64,000 nt of DNA from Paraburkholderia caffeinilytica (GCF_003368325.1 NZ_CP031467.1:868001-932000), one strand, 5' to 3'; positions 18,691 to 27,599 are shown, counted from the first letter of the stretch. Notes: generated by a model not told the origin, from the sequence alone. A program made the numbers and translations.

Positions 18691-19497
18691 GTGAAGATTC
18701 GCGTGCTGTCCGATCTGCATCTGGAATACGACGAGCCCGAGCTGATTCCGCATGCGCACGCGGATCTGATCGTGCTGGCCGGCGACATCCACAATCACGC
18801 GGCCGGCCCGCGCTGGGCCGCGCAGACTTTCGACGGCGCCGTGCCGGTGATCTACGTGCCTGGCAATCACGAGTACTACGACGGCGAATTCGGCGCGCTC
18901 GAAACCGCTCTCTACGACGCAGCCGCGCAGGTCGACAACGTCCACGTGCTCAATAACGCCGCGCTGATCGACCCGCAAGGCCGCTGGCGCGTGCTCGGCG
19001 CCACCTTGTGGACCGACTTCGCGTTATACGGCGCGGACCCTGACACGCTCACGGAGTCCATCGACGCATCGCGCCGGGTGATGCTCGACTTCCGCGGCCT
19101 GATCCAGATGAACTGGCCGCACGACACCCAGGACTCGCCGCGCGACTTCACTCCTGACGATTCTCTCGCGCTGCACCGGCGGGCGCGTGCCTGGCTCGAA
19201 AGCGAGCTGGCGAAGCCGTTCGGCGGCAAGACGATCGTCGTCACGCATCACGCGCCGCATCGGCAGAGCCTGGCCGAGCGCTATGCCGAAGACCGCGCGT
19301 CGGCCGGTTTCGTCAATCATTTGCCGGACCTGGTGCGCTCGCCCGTCGCGCTGTGGATTCACGGGCATACGCATACGTCATTCGATTACACCGTGAACGG
19401 CACGCGCGTGGTCTGCAATCCGCGCGGCTATCTCGACCGGCGCACCCGTCAGCCGGAAAATCCGCAGTTCACGTGGGATAAAGTCGTCGAGATATAG
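18691..19497 (+). CDS. Calcineurin-like metallophosphoesterase
   Basis: A 268-residue cytoplasmic phosphoesterase. Metal-binding motifs are in order: Asp8/His10 (SDLHLE), Asp32 (GDIHNH), GNHE at residues 58-61, THHAPH and GHTHTS near the C-terminus. The start is taken as GTG at 18691, six nt after GGAGGA, giving MKIRVLSDLHLE directly. ATGs at 18646 and 18676 would add up to 15 unconserved residues. It may be co-transcribed with the FAD oxidase 48 bp upstream. The substrate is unknown. Confidence 0.87.
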   Translation: MKIRVLSDLHLEYDEPELIPHAHADLIVLAGDIHNHAAGPRWAAQTFDGAVPVIYVPGNHEYYDGEFGALETALYDAAAQVDNVHVLNNAALIDPQGRWRVLGATLWTDFALYGADPDTLTESIDASRRVMLDFRGLIQMNWPHDTQDSPRDFTPDDSLALHRRARAWLESELAKPFGGKTIVVTHHAPHRQSLAERYAEDRASAGFVNHLPDLVRSPVALWIHGHTHTSFDYTVNGTRVVCNPRGYLDRRTRQPENPQFTWDKVVEI

Positions 19498-19591
19498 CGT
19501 CGGCTTGGGGCCGATCTGGGTAGCGCGGCCAGACGCCACGCACTACGCTGTGGTTGTCGTTGGATTCGGGTCGGGCCGGCTCGTGGTCAAC

Positions 19592-19671
19592 GTCTCGGCG
19601 TTTCGGCGTTTCGGCGTTTCGGCGTCTCGGCGTCTCGGCGTCTCGGCGTCTCGGCGTCTCGGCGTTTCGGG
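19592..19671. repeat. Octanucleotide tandem repeat, about ten copies
   Basis: Ten contiguous 8-bp units of GTYTCGGC: one GTCTCGGC, three GTTTCGGC, five GTCTCGGC and a last GTTTCGGG. They lie in the 272-bp gap between the phosphoesterase and the SRAP gene. The period is not a multiple of three and the frames through it are not gene-like, so it is non-coding. Confidence 0.93.
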
Positions 19672-19769
19672 CTCAGCTTCGGCCGCTTCGGCGCCAGGCC
19701 AAATCGCCTGAATGGCTCGGATAGCTCGAGTCGGCCAAACCCGCCAGCAGTGATCTCAGGAGGTCGCTC

Positions 19770-20489
19770 ATGTGTGGTCGAATCAGCCAATACCGCGATC
19801 CGTATCTGTACGCACAGCAGCTCGGCCTCGCCGATCCGCTCATGCTGTTCGACGACGCCGACCGCCGTCCCGGCTACAACCTCGCGCCTGGCACTCATCC
19901 GCTCGCGATTTACCCGGACCAAACGCTGCACGCGATCCATTGGGGCTACTGCCCGGATTGGGCACGCGAACAGCATCTGCCGCAGACGATCAACGCGCGC
20001 GCCGAAACCGCGCCGCACACGCGCTACTTCAAGGACCTGTGGAAAACCGGGCGGGTTATTGTGCCGGCAGACGGCTGGTTCGAATGGCGCATGGAAGCGG
20101 CGCCCGGAACGTCGCACGAGGATAACGCAGCGCAAGTCGAGGCAACGGTCCGCCAGCCCTACTTCGTGCACCTGAAAAGCGACGCGCCGATGTACCTCGC
20201 GGCCCTATCGAGCGTACGCGGCACGGAACCGCAAACGGAAGGCATGGGGCTGGTGATCGTAACAGCCACCGCCGACGCGGGCCTAATCGACGTACACGGC
20301 CGCCGCCCGCTGGTGTTCGCGCCGGAGGCGGCGCGCCGCTGGCTGGATCCGGCCCTGCAGTTCGACGAACTCGAAGAACTCGCGCGCAGCGCCTGCCTAC
20401 CCGCCGCGCGATTCCGCTGGCACCGGGTGAGCCCAGAGGTGGACCGCACACTCAATGACGAGCCGGATCTGATCAAAGCGCTGCACTGA
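19770..20489 (+). CDS. SOS response-associated peptidase (SRAP/YedK family)
   Basis: A 239-residue SRAP-domain protein related to E. coli YedK and human HMCES. These proteins form a thiazolidine crosslink between Cys2 and an abasic site in single-stranded DNA, shielding it. Visible key residues are Cys2, Asn75 in NARAE, Glu105 in ADGWFEW and His176 in VHGRRPLV. A strong AGGAGG site precedes the ATG. It stands alone after the octamer repeat. I saw no clear LexA box upstream. Confidence 0.92.
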   Translation: MCGRISQYRDPYLYAQQLGLADPLMLFDDADRRPGYNLAPGTHPLAIYPDQTLHAIHWGYCPDWAREQHLPQTINARAETAPHTRYFKDLWKTGRVIVPADGWFEWRMEAAPGTSHEDNAAQVEATVRQPYFVHLKSDAPMYLAALSSVRGTEPQTEGMGLVIVTATADAGLIDVHGRRPLVFAPEAARRWLDPALQFDELEELARSACLPAARFRWHRVSPEVDRTLNDEPDLIKALH

Positions 20490-20648
20490 ACGTGCGGAGC
20501 GCGGATCGAAACAGTTCGAAGCGGTTCGAAAGGGTTCGGCACCCCGACCGCACCGGCGCGGCAACCCGCAAGACGCACCGAAAAAATGCAACAACAAGCT
20601 CAATTGCCGCGCGCCCAGTGACCCAGCGGCCTAACGCGCCGGCCAGCC

Positions 20649-20807
20649 TCAACGATCGCGCCGCGGTTCCTGCCGATCGGGACGCTCGACCTTGATCGGC
20701 ACCAGTTGCGGCTGCTGGTCACGCAGGCGGCGCAGCAGATCGCGCGATGCGGCGATTCCGATCAGTCCCAGCATGACGGCCACGCCGATCATCAGATGCG
20801 TATCCAT
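20649..20807 (-). CDS. Small single-span membrane protein (52 residues)
   Basis: A short gene easily missed by length cut-offs. The ATG at 20807 follows GAGGG at good spacing. The product starts MDTHLMIGVAVMLGLIGIAA, a likely single membrane helix, then turns basic and polar (SRDLLRRLRDQQPQ) and ends RRDR. It is probably inner-membrane with a cytoplasmic tail. No family was recognised. It lies on the minus strand 219 bp downstream of the LysR gene, with no gene between. Confidence 0.6.
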   Translation of the reverse strand: MDTHLMIGVAVMLGLIGIAASRDLLRRLRDQQPQLVPIKVERPDRQEPRRDR

Positions 20808-21026
20808 GAATCCCTCTTCCTTCAATGGTTGCGGTTGTTGCGATTTGCCGAACGGCGGCTAATTGAACGCGTCCGGCTGAATGCGGCAGCGCATGAACCA
20901 CACGTTAGCAAATCGACCGCGGCCCAGAAGTAAGGAAATGTTGCGGCGCGGCACTTATGTAACAGACGGTCACGCCATCTCCGCGTGAAACCGTCAACAA
21001 TGGTCAACCGCCCGCGCGGCACTGCT

Positions 21027-21965
21027 TCAGGTGCGCGCGAACTGGCGCAACTCTTCCTGATCGACGGCCAGCGTGGCGGGCAGCTCGTCGCGCAGAAATT
21101 CGACCCAGGTGCGAATTTTTGCGTCCAGATACTGCCGGGACGGATACAGCGCGTACAGATTCATTTCCTGCGAGGTGTATTCCGGCAACAGCCACACGAG
21201 ATTCCCGCTACGCAAACCGCTGATCGCGGAGTAGATCGGAATCAGGCCAACCCCCATGCCGCTGCTTACCGCAACCGCCATGGCTTCGGCGACGTTCACC
21301 TGAAAGGTGGCCGGGCCGAGGGCAATGGTTTCCTCGCCGTTCGGGCCGTCGAAGATCCATTTCTCGGTCGGGAATATCGGCGTCACCATTTGCAGGCAGG
21401 TATGGCGCGCGAGGTCCGAGGGTGTTTGCGGCACGCCGTGCCGCTCCAGATAAGCCGGCGACGCGCACGCAATGCTGAACGCGCTGCCCAGCCGCTGCGA
21501 CACCAGCCCCGAATCCGGCAGCCCGGTTGCCAGCGTCAGCGAGACGTCGAAGCCTTCGTCGAGCAGATCGGGCATACGCTGCGCGAGCGTCAGTTCGATA
21601 TGCACATCCGGATAGCGCTCCTGATAGCGGCCCACCGCCGGCACCACATAGTGTTGGCCGAAGCTCGTCATGGCGTGGACCTTGAGCTTGCCGGACGGGC
21701 GGGCGTGGGCGTCGCTGGCCTCCGCTTCCGCCTGATCCACGTAAGCGAGGATCTGCTCGCAGCGCTGCAGATAGCGCTCCCCCGCCTCGGTCAACGCAAT
21801 ACGGCGCGTGGTGCGGTTCAACAGACGCGTGCGCAGGTGCGCTTCCAGGTCGGAAACCGCGCGCGACGCGTACGCCGTGGTCGTGTTCAGGTGCTGCGCT
21901 GCCCCCGTGAAACTGCCCGCCTCGACGACCCGGACAAATACGCGCATGTTTTGAAGCGTATCCAT
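21027..21965 (-). CDS. LysR-family transcriptional regulator
   Basis: A 312-residue LysR regulator. Residues 1-60 are the winged helix-turn-helix (MDTLQNMRVFVRVVEAGSFTGAAQHL, then TTAYASRAVSDLEAHL). Residues about 90-300 are the periplasmic-binding-like effector domain. The start at 21965 gives the canonical LysR N-terminus; a longer frame to 22052 does not. It is divergent from the NodT-FUSC-DUF1656-HlyD efflux operon with 262 bp between. The arrangement is like the AaeR-AaeXAB aromatic acid efflux locus of E. coli, so it probably controls that operon. Confidence 0.9.
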   Translation of the reverse strand: MDTLQNMRVFVRVVEAGSFTGAAQHLNTTTAYASRAVSDLEAHLRTRLLNRTTRRIALTEAGERYLQRCEQILAYVDQAEAEASDAHARPSGKLKVHAMTSFGQHYVVPAVGRYQERYPDVHIELTLAQRMPDLLDEGFDVSLTLATGLPDSGLVSQRLGSAFSIACASPAYLERHGVPQTPSDLARHTCLQMVTPIFPTEKWIFDGPNGEETIALGPATFQVNVAEAMAVAVSSGMGVGLIPIYSAISGLRSGNLVWLLPEYTSQEMNLYALYPSRQYLDAKIRTWVEFLRDELPATLAVDQEELRQFART

Positions 21966-22161
21966 ACTTTTCCCTGTCGATCCGGAGTTAGCGCATCCGC
22001 GCTTATATCGACCCTGAGCCGGTGCTTCAGCACCTGCTCCGGCCCCACGCACAGTGCTCCGGTCCCGTGCAACGTGGTTGCCGTTGATCGGTAGCGATTG
22101 TTACACGATTCGCAAAGGCGATTATCTCATATCGCGTAAAAATCCCTTGCATCTTTACCCG

Positions 22162-22190
22162 TTATTCCCCAATCAATCAAAAAATATAAT
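22162..22190 (+). promoter_or_regulatory. Promoter of the efflux operon
   Basis: A perfect TATAAT at 22185-22190 follows a weak -35 (TTATTC, 22162-22167) at 17-bp spacing, 37 nt before the GTG start of the NodT-type gene. A weak -35 is what an activator-dependent promoter would show, consistent with LysR control. Confidence 0.5.
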
Positions 22191-22227
22191 GACGCACATG
22201 CTTCTATAGCCAAATTTGGAGGAAATC

Positions 22228-23955
22228 GTGCAGTCTCCGGTACAGAAAGGGGTCGCCGCAGCCGCGGTTCTTACGATCCTATTAACAATCGCCGGCTGTG
22301 CCAGTACCGGAGGCATCGCGCCGCAGGACCGCGGAATCGAGCCCTCTTCGCTCGACGCAGGCAACGCCATCCGGGCCGCCAATGCGGACGCCCAATGGCC
22401 GGCCGCCGACTGGTGGCGTGCCTATAACGACCCGCAACTCGATGCGTGGATCGAAGCCGCGCAGGCGGGCAATCCGAGTCTCGCGATCGCCCAGGCGCGC
22501 GTGCGCGAAGCCGTCTCGATGGCGGGCGTTGCCCGTTCGGCGCTGTCGCCGCAAGTAAACGGCAGCCTGTCGATCCAGCGGCAGAAATGGGCCGACAACC
22601 TCTATTACGGCCCCGGCCCGCTGGCGGGCGAGCAGTCGTGGAACAACACCGGCACGCTGGGCCTGTCGTACAACCTCGACCTCTGGGGCAAGGACAAGAA
22701 CGCCGCCGAGCGCGCGCTCGACGCCGCCCATGCAAGCGCGGCGGATTTCCGCGCCGCCCAGCTCGAACTGGAAGGCAACGTGGTGCGCACGTACATCGAG
22801 CTGTCGATGAACTACGCGCTGCTCGATATCGCCAAATCCACCCTGCAGCAACAGCAGCAGATCGTCGACCTGGCGAACCGGCGGCTGAAAGGCGGCATCG
22901 GCACCCAGCTCGAAGTGAGCCAGGCCGAAACGCCGATGCCGGAATACGAACGCCAGATCGATGCGCTCGAGGAAAAAATCGCCTTGGGCCGCAATCAATT
23001 GGCGGCACTGGCCGGCAAGGGTCCGGGCGCGGGCGATGCGATCCAGCGTCCGACGCTCTCGCTCGACAACGCGCCCGCCAGTCTGCCGGGCGCGCTGCCG
23101 GCGGATCTGATCGGCCATCGGCCGGACGTGGTGGCGGCGCGCTGGACGGTCGCGGCGCAAGCGCGCGGCATCGACGTCGCCAAGGCCAGCTTCTATCCGG
23201 ACATCAACCTGCTGGCGTCGATTGGCGGATACGCCGCAATGGGGCCGCTGTTCCAGTTCCTGAAGGACCCGTCGCATAGCTGGAGCGCGGGTCCGGCGCT
23301 GTCGCTGCCGATCTTCGACGGCGGGCGTCTGCGCTCGCAACTCGGCGCAGCGTCGGCAGGCTACGACGAGGCGGTCGATCGCTATAACCAGTCGATCGTC
23401 GGCGCGCTGAAGGACATCTCCGACCAGGTGATCCGGATCCGTTCGCTCGCGACCCAGGCGCAGGACACCGACCGTTCGGTCGCGGCGGCGCGCAAGAACT
23501 ACGACCTCGCGCGGGAAGGCTATCGGCGCGGTTTGACCGACTATCTGAACGTGCTGGTCGCGCAAAACCAGTTGCTGCGCGCGCAGGAAGGCGTCGCGAA
23601 GATTCAGGCCGAGCGCCTCGCCGCGCACGCGTCGCTGGTCACGGCCCTGGGTGGCGGACTCGACGAACCGGGCAACGGTCCGCAGGCGAACGAGACGTTG
23701 CCGGCGCATGGGAAGGGCAAAGCGGTGGCGACGAAGGCGATCTCCGCGACCAGGCTTTCGGACGCACCGACGCAGACCGATTCGGCGAGCCACGTGGATA
23801 ACACAGCGTCCGCTGCCGCCACAGCACACGCGCAAAGCCCGGCCTCCTCTGCGGCAAAGCCGTTTCCCGCAACTGCAAGACGTGCGAACGGAACCGGCAT
23901 GAGCGCCGCGGCGACTGCAGCCCCTCCGTCCGCCGACGCGGCCACGGCTGAATAA
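22228..23955 (+). CDS. NodT-family outer membrane efflux lipoprotein
   Basis: A 575-residue TolC-like outer membrane factor of the RND/NodT family that forms the exit channel of the pump encoded downstream. The GTG at 22228 follows GGAGG at 5 nt. The signal peptide ends in a lipobox (TIAGC, Cys24). Two efflux-protein repeats rich in alanine coiled coil follow (about residues 65-250 and 275-470). The final ~95 residues are Ala/Thr/Ser-rich low-complexity sequence beyond the normal end of the family. The FUSC gene starts 11 nt after the stop codon. Confidence 0.9.
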   Translation: MQSPVQKGVAAAAVLTILLTIAGCASTGGIAPQDRGIEPSSLDAGNAIRAANADAQWPAADWWRAYNDPQLDAWIEAAQAGNPSLAIAQARVREAVSMAGVARSALSPQVNGSLSIQRQKWADNLYYGPGPLAGEQSWNNTGTLGLSYNLDLWGKDKNAAERALDAAHASAADFRAAQLELEGNVVRTYIELSMNYALLDIAKSTLQQQQQIVDLANRRLKGGIGTQLEVSQAETPMPEYERQIDALEEKIALGRNQLAALAGKGPGAGDAIQRPTLSLDNAPASLPGALPADLIGHRPDVVAARWTVAAQARGIDVAKASFYPDINLLASIGGYAAMGPLFQFLKDPSHSWSAGPALSLPIFDGGRLRSQLGAASAGYDEAVDRYNQSIVGALKDISDQVIRIRSLATQAQDTDRSVAAARKNYDLAREGYRRGLTDYLNVLVAQNQLLRAQEGVAKIQAERLAAHASLVTALGGGLDEPGNGPQANETLPAHGKGKAVATKAISATRLSDAPTQTDSASHVDNTASAAATAHAQSPASSAAKPFPATARRANGTGMSAAATAAPPSADAATAE

Positions 23956-23966
23956 GGAATCCGGCC

Positions 23967-26177
23967 ATGTCAGCCTCGCCCTCTCCCGCCTCGCGCCCTG
24001 CTTCGTTCGCCGCGCTCTGCTCGGCCGCCGCCGACTGGGCGCGCACCGACGGCCTCACGTGGGTCTATCTGTTCAAAGCGCTCGCCGCCTGCTTCCTCGC
24101 GCTCGGCATCGCCATGAAACTCGACCTGCCGCAGCCGCGCACCGCGATGACCACCGTGTTCATCGTGATGCAGCCGCAAAGCGGAATGGTGTTCGCCAAG
24201 AGCTTCTACCGGATCTGCGGCACGCTGGTCGGCCTCGTCGTGATGCTCGCGTTGATCGGCCTGTTCGCGCAGCAGCCGGAACTGTTCCTCGTCACGACCG
24301 CGATCTGGGTCGGCATCTGCACTGCCGGCGCCGCGCGCAATCGCAACTTCAAGTCGTACGGTTTCGTGCTGGCCGGCTATACCGCCGCGCTGATCGGCAT
24401 TCCCGCTTCGCAGCATCCGGACGGCGCGTTTCTCAGCGCGCTCACGCGGGTGGCCGAAGTGGTGGTCGGCATCGTCTGCGCGGGCGCGGTCAGCGGGCTG
24501 GTGTTTCCGCAGTTCGCCGGCCTGCAGATGCGCGGCACCGTGCGGGCGCGTTTCTCGGCGTTCGTCGAGTACGTGTCGGCCTCGTTGGCCGGCCGCAACG
24601 ACCGCGCGCAGATCGAGGCGACCAATGCGCGCTTCGTCGCCGACATCGTCGGTTTCGAAGCCGAGCGCAGTGTCGCCGTGTTCGAGGGACCCGATTCGCG
24701 GATGCGTGGCGGCCGTCTCGCCCGTCTGAACAGCGAGTTCATGACCGCCTCGACGCGCTTTCACGCGCTGCATCAGTTGATGAACCGGCTGCGCGATGCG
24801 CACACGAGTGGCGCCATGGTCGCGGTCGAAGCCCTCGAACCGTACTTCAAGGAAATCGCCCCGCTGCTCGCGAAATCCGGCGAACCGGTGTTGAGCGCCG
24901 CGGACGCCGCCCACGCCGCCGCGCAACTCGACGCGTACAAAGCAGCGCTGCCCAAGCGGGTGCGCGCGACACGCGCCGCACTGGAACCGCAGCCCGACGC
25001 ACCGCTGCTCGACTTCGACACCGGCGCCGAATTGCTGTACCGCTTCATCGACGATCTGCACGCGTACGCGGCCACCTATGCATCGCTTGCCGTCGACACG
25101 CACGAACGCGAGCGCTGGATCGAGCGTTACGAACCGAAGACGAATGGCATTGCGGCGGGCGTCGCCGGCTTGCGCGCGGCCATCGTCATGGCGGTGCTCG
25201 GCGCGTTCTGGATCGCGACCGCGTGGCCGAGCGGCTCGACCTTGACGCTGAACGCGGCGGCGGTGTGCGCGCTGGCGTCGTCGTCGCCGAATCCGAAGCG
25301 CACGGCGTTCCAGATGGCCGGCGGCACGCTGGTCGCTTCGGTGATGGGGATGATCGCTGTGTACGGCGTGTATCCGCACATCGACGGCTTTCCGCTGCTG
25401 TGCGCCACGCTCACGCCGTTCCTGCTGCTCGGCGTGTTCATGACGACGCGGCCCGCGCTGGCCGGCTACGGTGTCGGCTACTGCATCTTCTTCTGTTTCC
25501 TCGCCGGTCCAGACAACCTGATTCATTACGACCCGAGCGGCACCATCAACGATGCGATTGCGCTGGTGCTGTCGATGCTGGTGTGCGCGATTGCCTTTGC
25601 CGTGCTGCTGCCGCCCTCGACGCCGTGGCTGCGCAACCGCCTGCTGGTCGACCTGCGCCGTCAGGTGGCGCTGGCGAGCCGTGCGGGCATGCGCCGGGTG
25701 CGTTCGCGCTTCGAGAGCGGCGCCCGCGATCTGATGTTCCAGATCAACGCGCTCGCGCCGAACGAACCCGAGCTCAAACGCGACACCTTGCGCTGGCTCT
25801 TCTCGGTGCTCGAAGTGGGCAACGCAATGATCGACTTGCGCCGCGAAGTCGCGACGCTGCCCCGCGACGCACGCTACGCGCAGACGATGCCGTGGCGCGT
25901 CACATTGCGCGCGATGCGCGATGCGGTGACCGCGCTGTTCGAGCGGCCGCGCTCGGACCGCTTCGACCGCGCGCTGGCGGCGACCACCGACGCCATCGCC
26001 GCGGTTCAGCTGATGCTGGCCACCTTCACGCCGCCGCGCGAGGAACGGCATCAGCTGCAACGCATTCTGAGTCAACTGCATTTCATTCGTACCGCGCTGC
26101 TCGATCCGCAATCGCCGCTTGAACCGCTGATGAGCGGACGTGCCGGTGCGTCAGAAGGAGTTCGTCATGCCACGTGA
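23967..26177 (+). CDS. FUSC-family aromatic-acid efflux pump (AaeB-like)
   Basis: A 736-residue inner-membrane protein of the fusaric acid resistance/AaeB family. Two membrane blocks (about residues 35-175 and 390-545) are each followed by a cytoplasmic helical region, the usual architecture. The PRTAMTTVFIVMQPQSGMVFAKSFYR region in the first block is characteristic. Family members export aromatic carboxylic acids such as p-hydroxybenzoate or fusaric acid. Second gene of the operon; its end overlaps the DUF1656 start by 11 nt. Confidence 0.92.
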   Translation: MSASPSPASRPASFAALCSAAADWARTDGLTWVYLFKALAACFLALGIAMKLDLPQPRTAMTTVFIVMQPQSGMVFAKSFYRICGTLVGLVVMLALIGLFAQQPELFLVTTAIWVGICTAGAARNRNFKSYGFVLAGYTAALIGIPASQHPDGAFLSALTRVAEVVVGIVCAGAVSGLVFPQFAGLQMRGTVRARFSAFVEYVSASLAGRNDRAQIEATNARFVADIVGFEAERSVAVFEGPDSRMRGGRLARLNSEFMTASTRFHALHQLMNRLRDAHTSGAMVAVEALEPYFKEIAPLLAKSGEPVLSAADAAHAAAQLDAYKAALPKRVRATRAALEPQPDAPLLDFDTGAELLYRFIDDLHAYAATYASLAVDTHERERWIERYEPKTNGIAAGVAGLRAAIVMAVLGAFWIATAWPSGSTLTLNAAAVCALASSSPNPKRTAFQMAGGTLVASVMGMIAVYGVYPHIDGFPLLCATLTPFLLLGVFMTTRPALAGYGVGYCIFFCFLAGPDNLIHYDPSGTINDAIALVLSMLVCAIAFAVLLPPSTPWLRNRLLVDLRRQVALASRAGMRRVRSRFESGARDLMFQINALAPNEPELKRDTLRWLFSVLEVGNAMIDLRREVATLPRDARYAQTMPWRVTLRAMRDAVTALFERPRSDRFDRALAATTDAIAAVQLMLATFTPPREERHQLQRILSQLHFIRTALLDPQSPLEPLMSGRAGASEGVRHAT

Positions 26178-26367
26178 TATCGCTGTTTTCGACGCCTACG
26201 TGCCGGCCATTGTGCTGCTGTTTATCGCGGGCGCCGCGCTTACCTGGATGTTGGACCGCGTGATTGCCTATACGGGCCTGTATCGCGTGGTATGGCATCC
26301 GTCCTTGTTCCGGGCCAGCTTGCTCGTGTGTGTGTGCGGCGTGCTGGGTCTCGCCGTTTATCGTTGA
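26167..26367 (+). CDS. DUF1656 small membrane protein (AaeX-like)
   Basis: A 66-residue protein with two membrane helices (about residues 11-30 and 44-63). DUF1656 proteins accompany FUSC pumps and their HlyD adaptors; E. coli AaeX is the model, with unknown function. An AAGGAG site lies inside the end of the FUSC gene and sets the start at 26167. Confidence 0.88.
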   Translation: MPRDIAVFDAYVPAIVLLFIAGAALTWMLDRVIAYTGLYRVVWHPSLFRASLLVCVCGVLGLAVYR

Positions 26368-26380
26368 TCAGAGTCGAAAC

Positions 26381-27241
26381 ATGACCATTCGAAATATCGT
26401 TGGCTTCGTCGCGACAGCCATTATCTTTGTCGTCGCGATTTTGATTGGGCGCGTGTTGTGGGTTCATTACATGGATGAACCGTGGACACGTGACGGGCGC
26501 GTGCGCGCCGAGATTGTGAATGTGGCGCCTGATGTTTCCGGTGCGGTTGTGGATTTGCCTGTTAAGGACAATCAACTGGTGAAGAAGGGCGATCTGTTGA
26601 TGCAGATCGATCCTTCGCACTATCAGATTGCTGTTGAGCAGGCTCAGGCTGCTGTTGCCGCGCGTAAGGCTGAGCTGCAGATGAAGCGGGACGATGCCGA
26701 GCGGCGCGCGGATATGGATGCCTTGGTGGTGTCCAAGGAGAGCCGCGAAAATGCGACTCATACTGCGTCGGCTGCTGAGGCTTCGTATCAGCAGGCGCTG
26801 GCTGCGCTCGATGCCGCGAAGTTGAATCTCGAACGCACTCGGGTTGTGGCGCCGGTGGATGGGTATGTCACTAACCTCAATGTGTTTCGCGGCGATTATG
26901 CGACTGCTGGCTCAGCCAAGCTCGCTATTGTCGATAGCCATTCGTTCTGGGTCTATGGGTATTTTGAGGAGACCAAGCTGCCTCATGTTCGGGTCGGCGA
27001 TAAAGCCGAAGTTCGGTTGATGAGTGGCGGTACGCTTCAGGGGCATGTCGAGAGCATTTCTCGAGGGATTTATGATCGGGATAATCCGGAAAGCCGTGAG
27101 CTGCTGGCTGATGTGAATCCTACTTTTAATTGGGTTCGGTTGGCGCAGCGTGTGCCTGTGAGGGTTAGGATTGATTCTGTGCCTGAGGGGGTTGTGCTTG
27201 CTGCTGGGATTACTTGTACTGTTGTTGTTCAGCCAAGCTGA
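26381..27241 (+). CDS. HlyD-family periplasmic adaptor (AaeA-like)
   Basis: A 286-residue membrane-fusion protein with an N-terminal membrane anchor (about residues 5-25), a lipoyl/barrel-sandwich half (VAPDVSGAVVDLPVKDNQLVKKGDLL), a short coiled-coil hairpin, the second lipoyl half (RVVAPVDGYVTN) and a beta-barrel domain. It joins the FUSC pump to the NodT channel. It is the last gene of the operon, 13 nt after DUF1656. Codon use is odd: third positions become mostly T or G toward the 3' end, unlike the three upstream genes. The stop codon is 46 nt from the start of repeat copy A. Confidence 0.92.
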   Translation: MTIRNIVGFVATAIIFVVAILIGRVLWVHYMDEPWTRDGRVRAEIVNVAPDVSGAVVDLPVKDNQLVKKGDLLMQIDPSHYQIAVEQAQAAVAARKAELQMKRDDAERRADMDALVVSKESRENATHTASAAEASYQQALAALDAAKLNLERTRVVAPVDGYVTNLNVFRGDYATAGSAKLAIVDSHSFWVYGYFEETKLPHVRVGDKAEVRLMSGGTLQGHVESISRGIYDRDNPESRELLADVNPTFNWVRLAQRVPVRVRIDSVPEGVVLAAGITCTVVVQPS

Positions 27242-27287
27242 GGTGGTTGCCTTCGCGGCGCTTTTTGGTCGTGTTTCTGGGTTTGGT

Positions 27288-27550
27288 GGCCTTTCCTTGA
27301 ATCGCTAGTGGTCTATTAGCGTTCGCCCCTGTGCGGGGCAGGCACTTACTTTCTTTGCCGCCGCAAAGAAAGATAAGCAAAGAAAGCGGCTCACACCGAT
27401 CTTGCTAAGTGGGAACCGTAGTTTGCACAGGGTAGTGGTGCATCTGGAATCCGTGCTCGCGCTCCTGCATGCGCTTGTGACAAAGGCGTCATTAGCTCCC
27501 ACTCCGCACTACGTGCGTCGCGGACGGGTCTGCCTGGGAAACCAAGGGTT
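27288..27550 (+). repeat. Dispersed repeat element, solo copy A
   Basis: A single plus-oriented copy of the window's dispersed repeat, between the convergent HlyD and chemoreceptor genes. It has the conserved blocks in order: GGCCTTTCCTTGAAT, TGGTCTATTAGCG, a GCCCC-TGTGC-GGGGC hairpin, the long hairpin at 27345-27377, GGAATCCGTG, TGTGACAAAGGCGTCAT and TCCCACTCCGCACT. Its long hairpin differs in sequence from copies B-E but keeps pairing. No inverted partner follows. Confidence 0.85.
27345..27377. other. Conserved hairpin of repeat copy A
   Basis: Arms 27345-27358 and 27363-27377 pair over 14 bp with one bulged base around the loop CGCC. Relative to copies B-E both arms changed together, so pairing is kept. 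Confidence 0.8.
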
Positions 27551-27560
27551 TCGTTTCCAG

Positions 27561-27592
27561 GGTTTCGTACCCGAGGCATCGGGTACGAAACC
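27561..27592 (-). terminator. 12-bp perfect inverted repeat after the chemoreceptor gene
   Basis: Arms 27561-27572 and 27581-27592 are perfectly complementary with an 8-nt loop. The hairpin lies 8 nt past the chemoreceptor stop codon. It lacks a T-tract but would be very stable, so it may end or protect that transcript. Confidence 0.5.
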
Positions 27593-27599
27593 TGCCGCT

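Noticed and set aside
19587..20171. Minus-strand frame with Arg-Asp-Ala-Glu-Thr-Pro repeats
   Set aside because: Antisense to the SRAP gene and ends in the octamer array.
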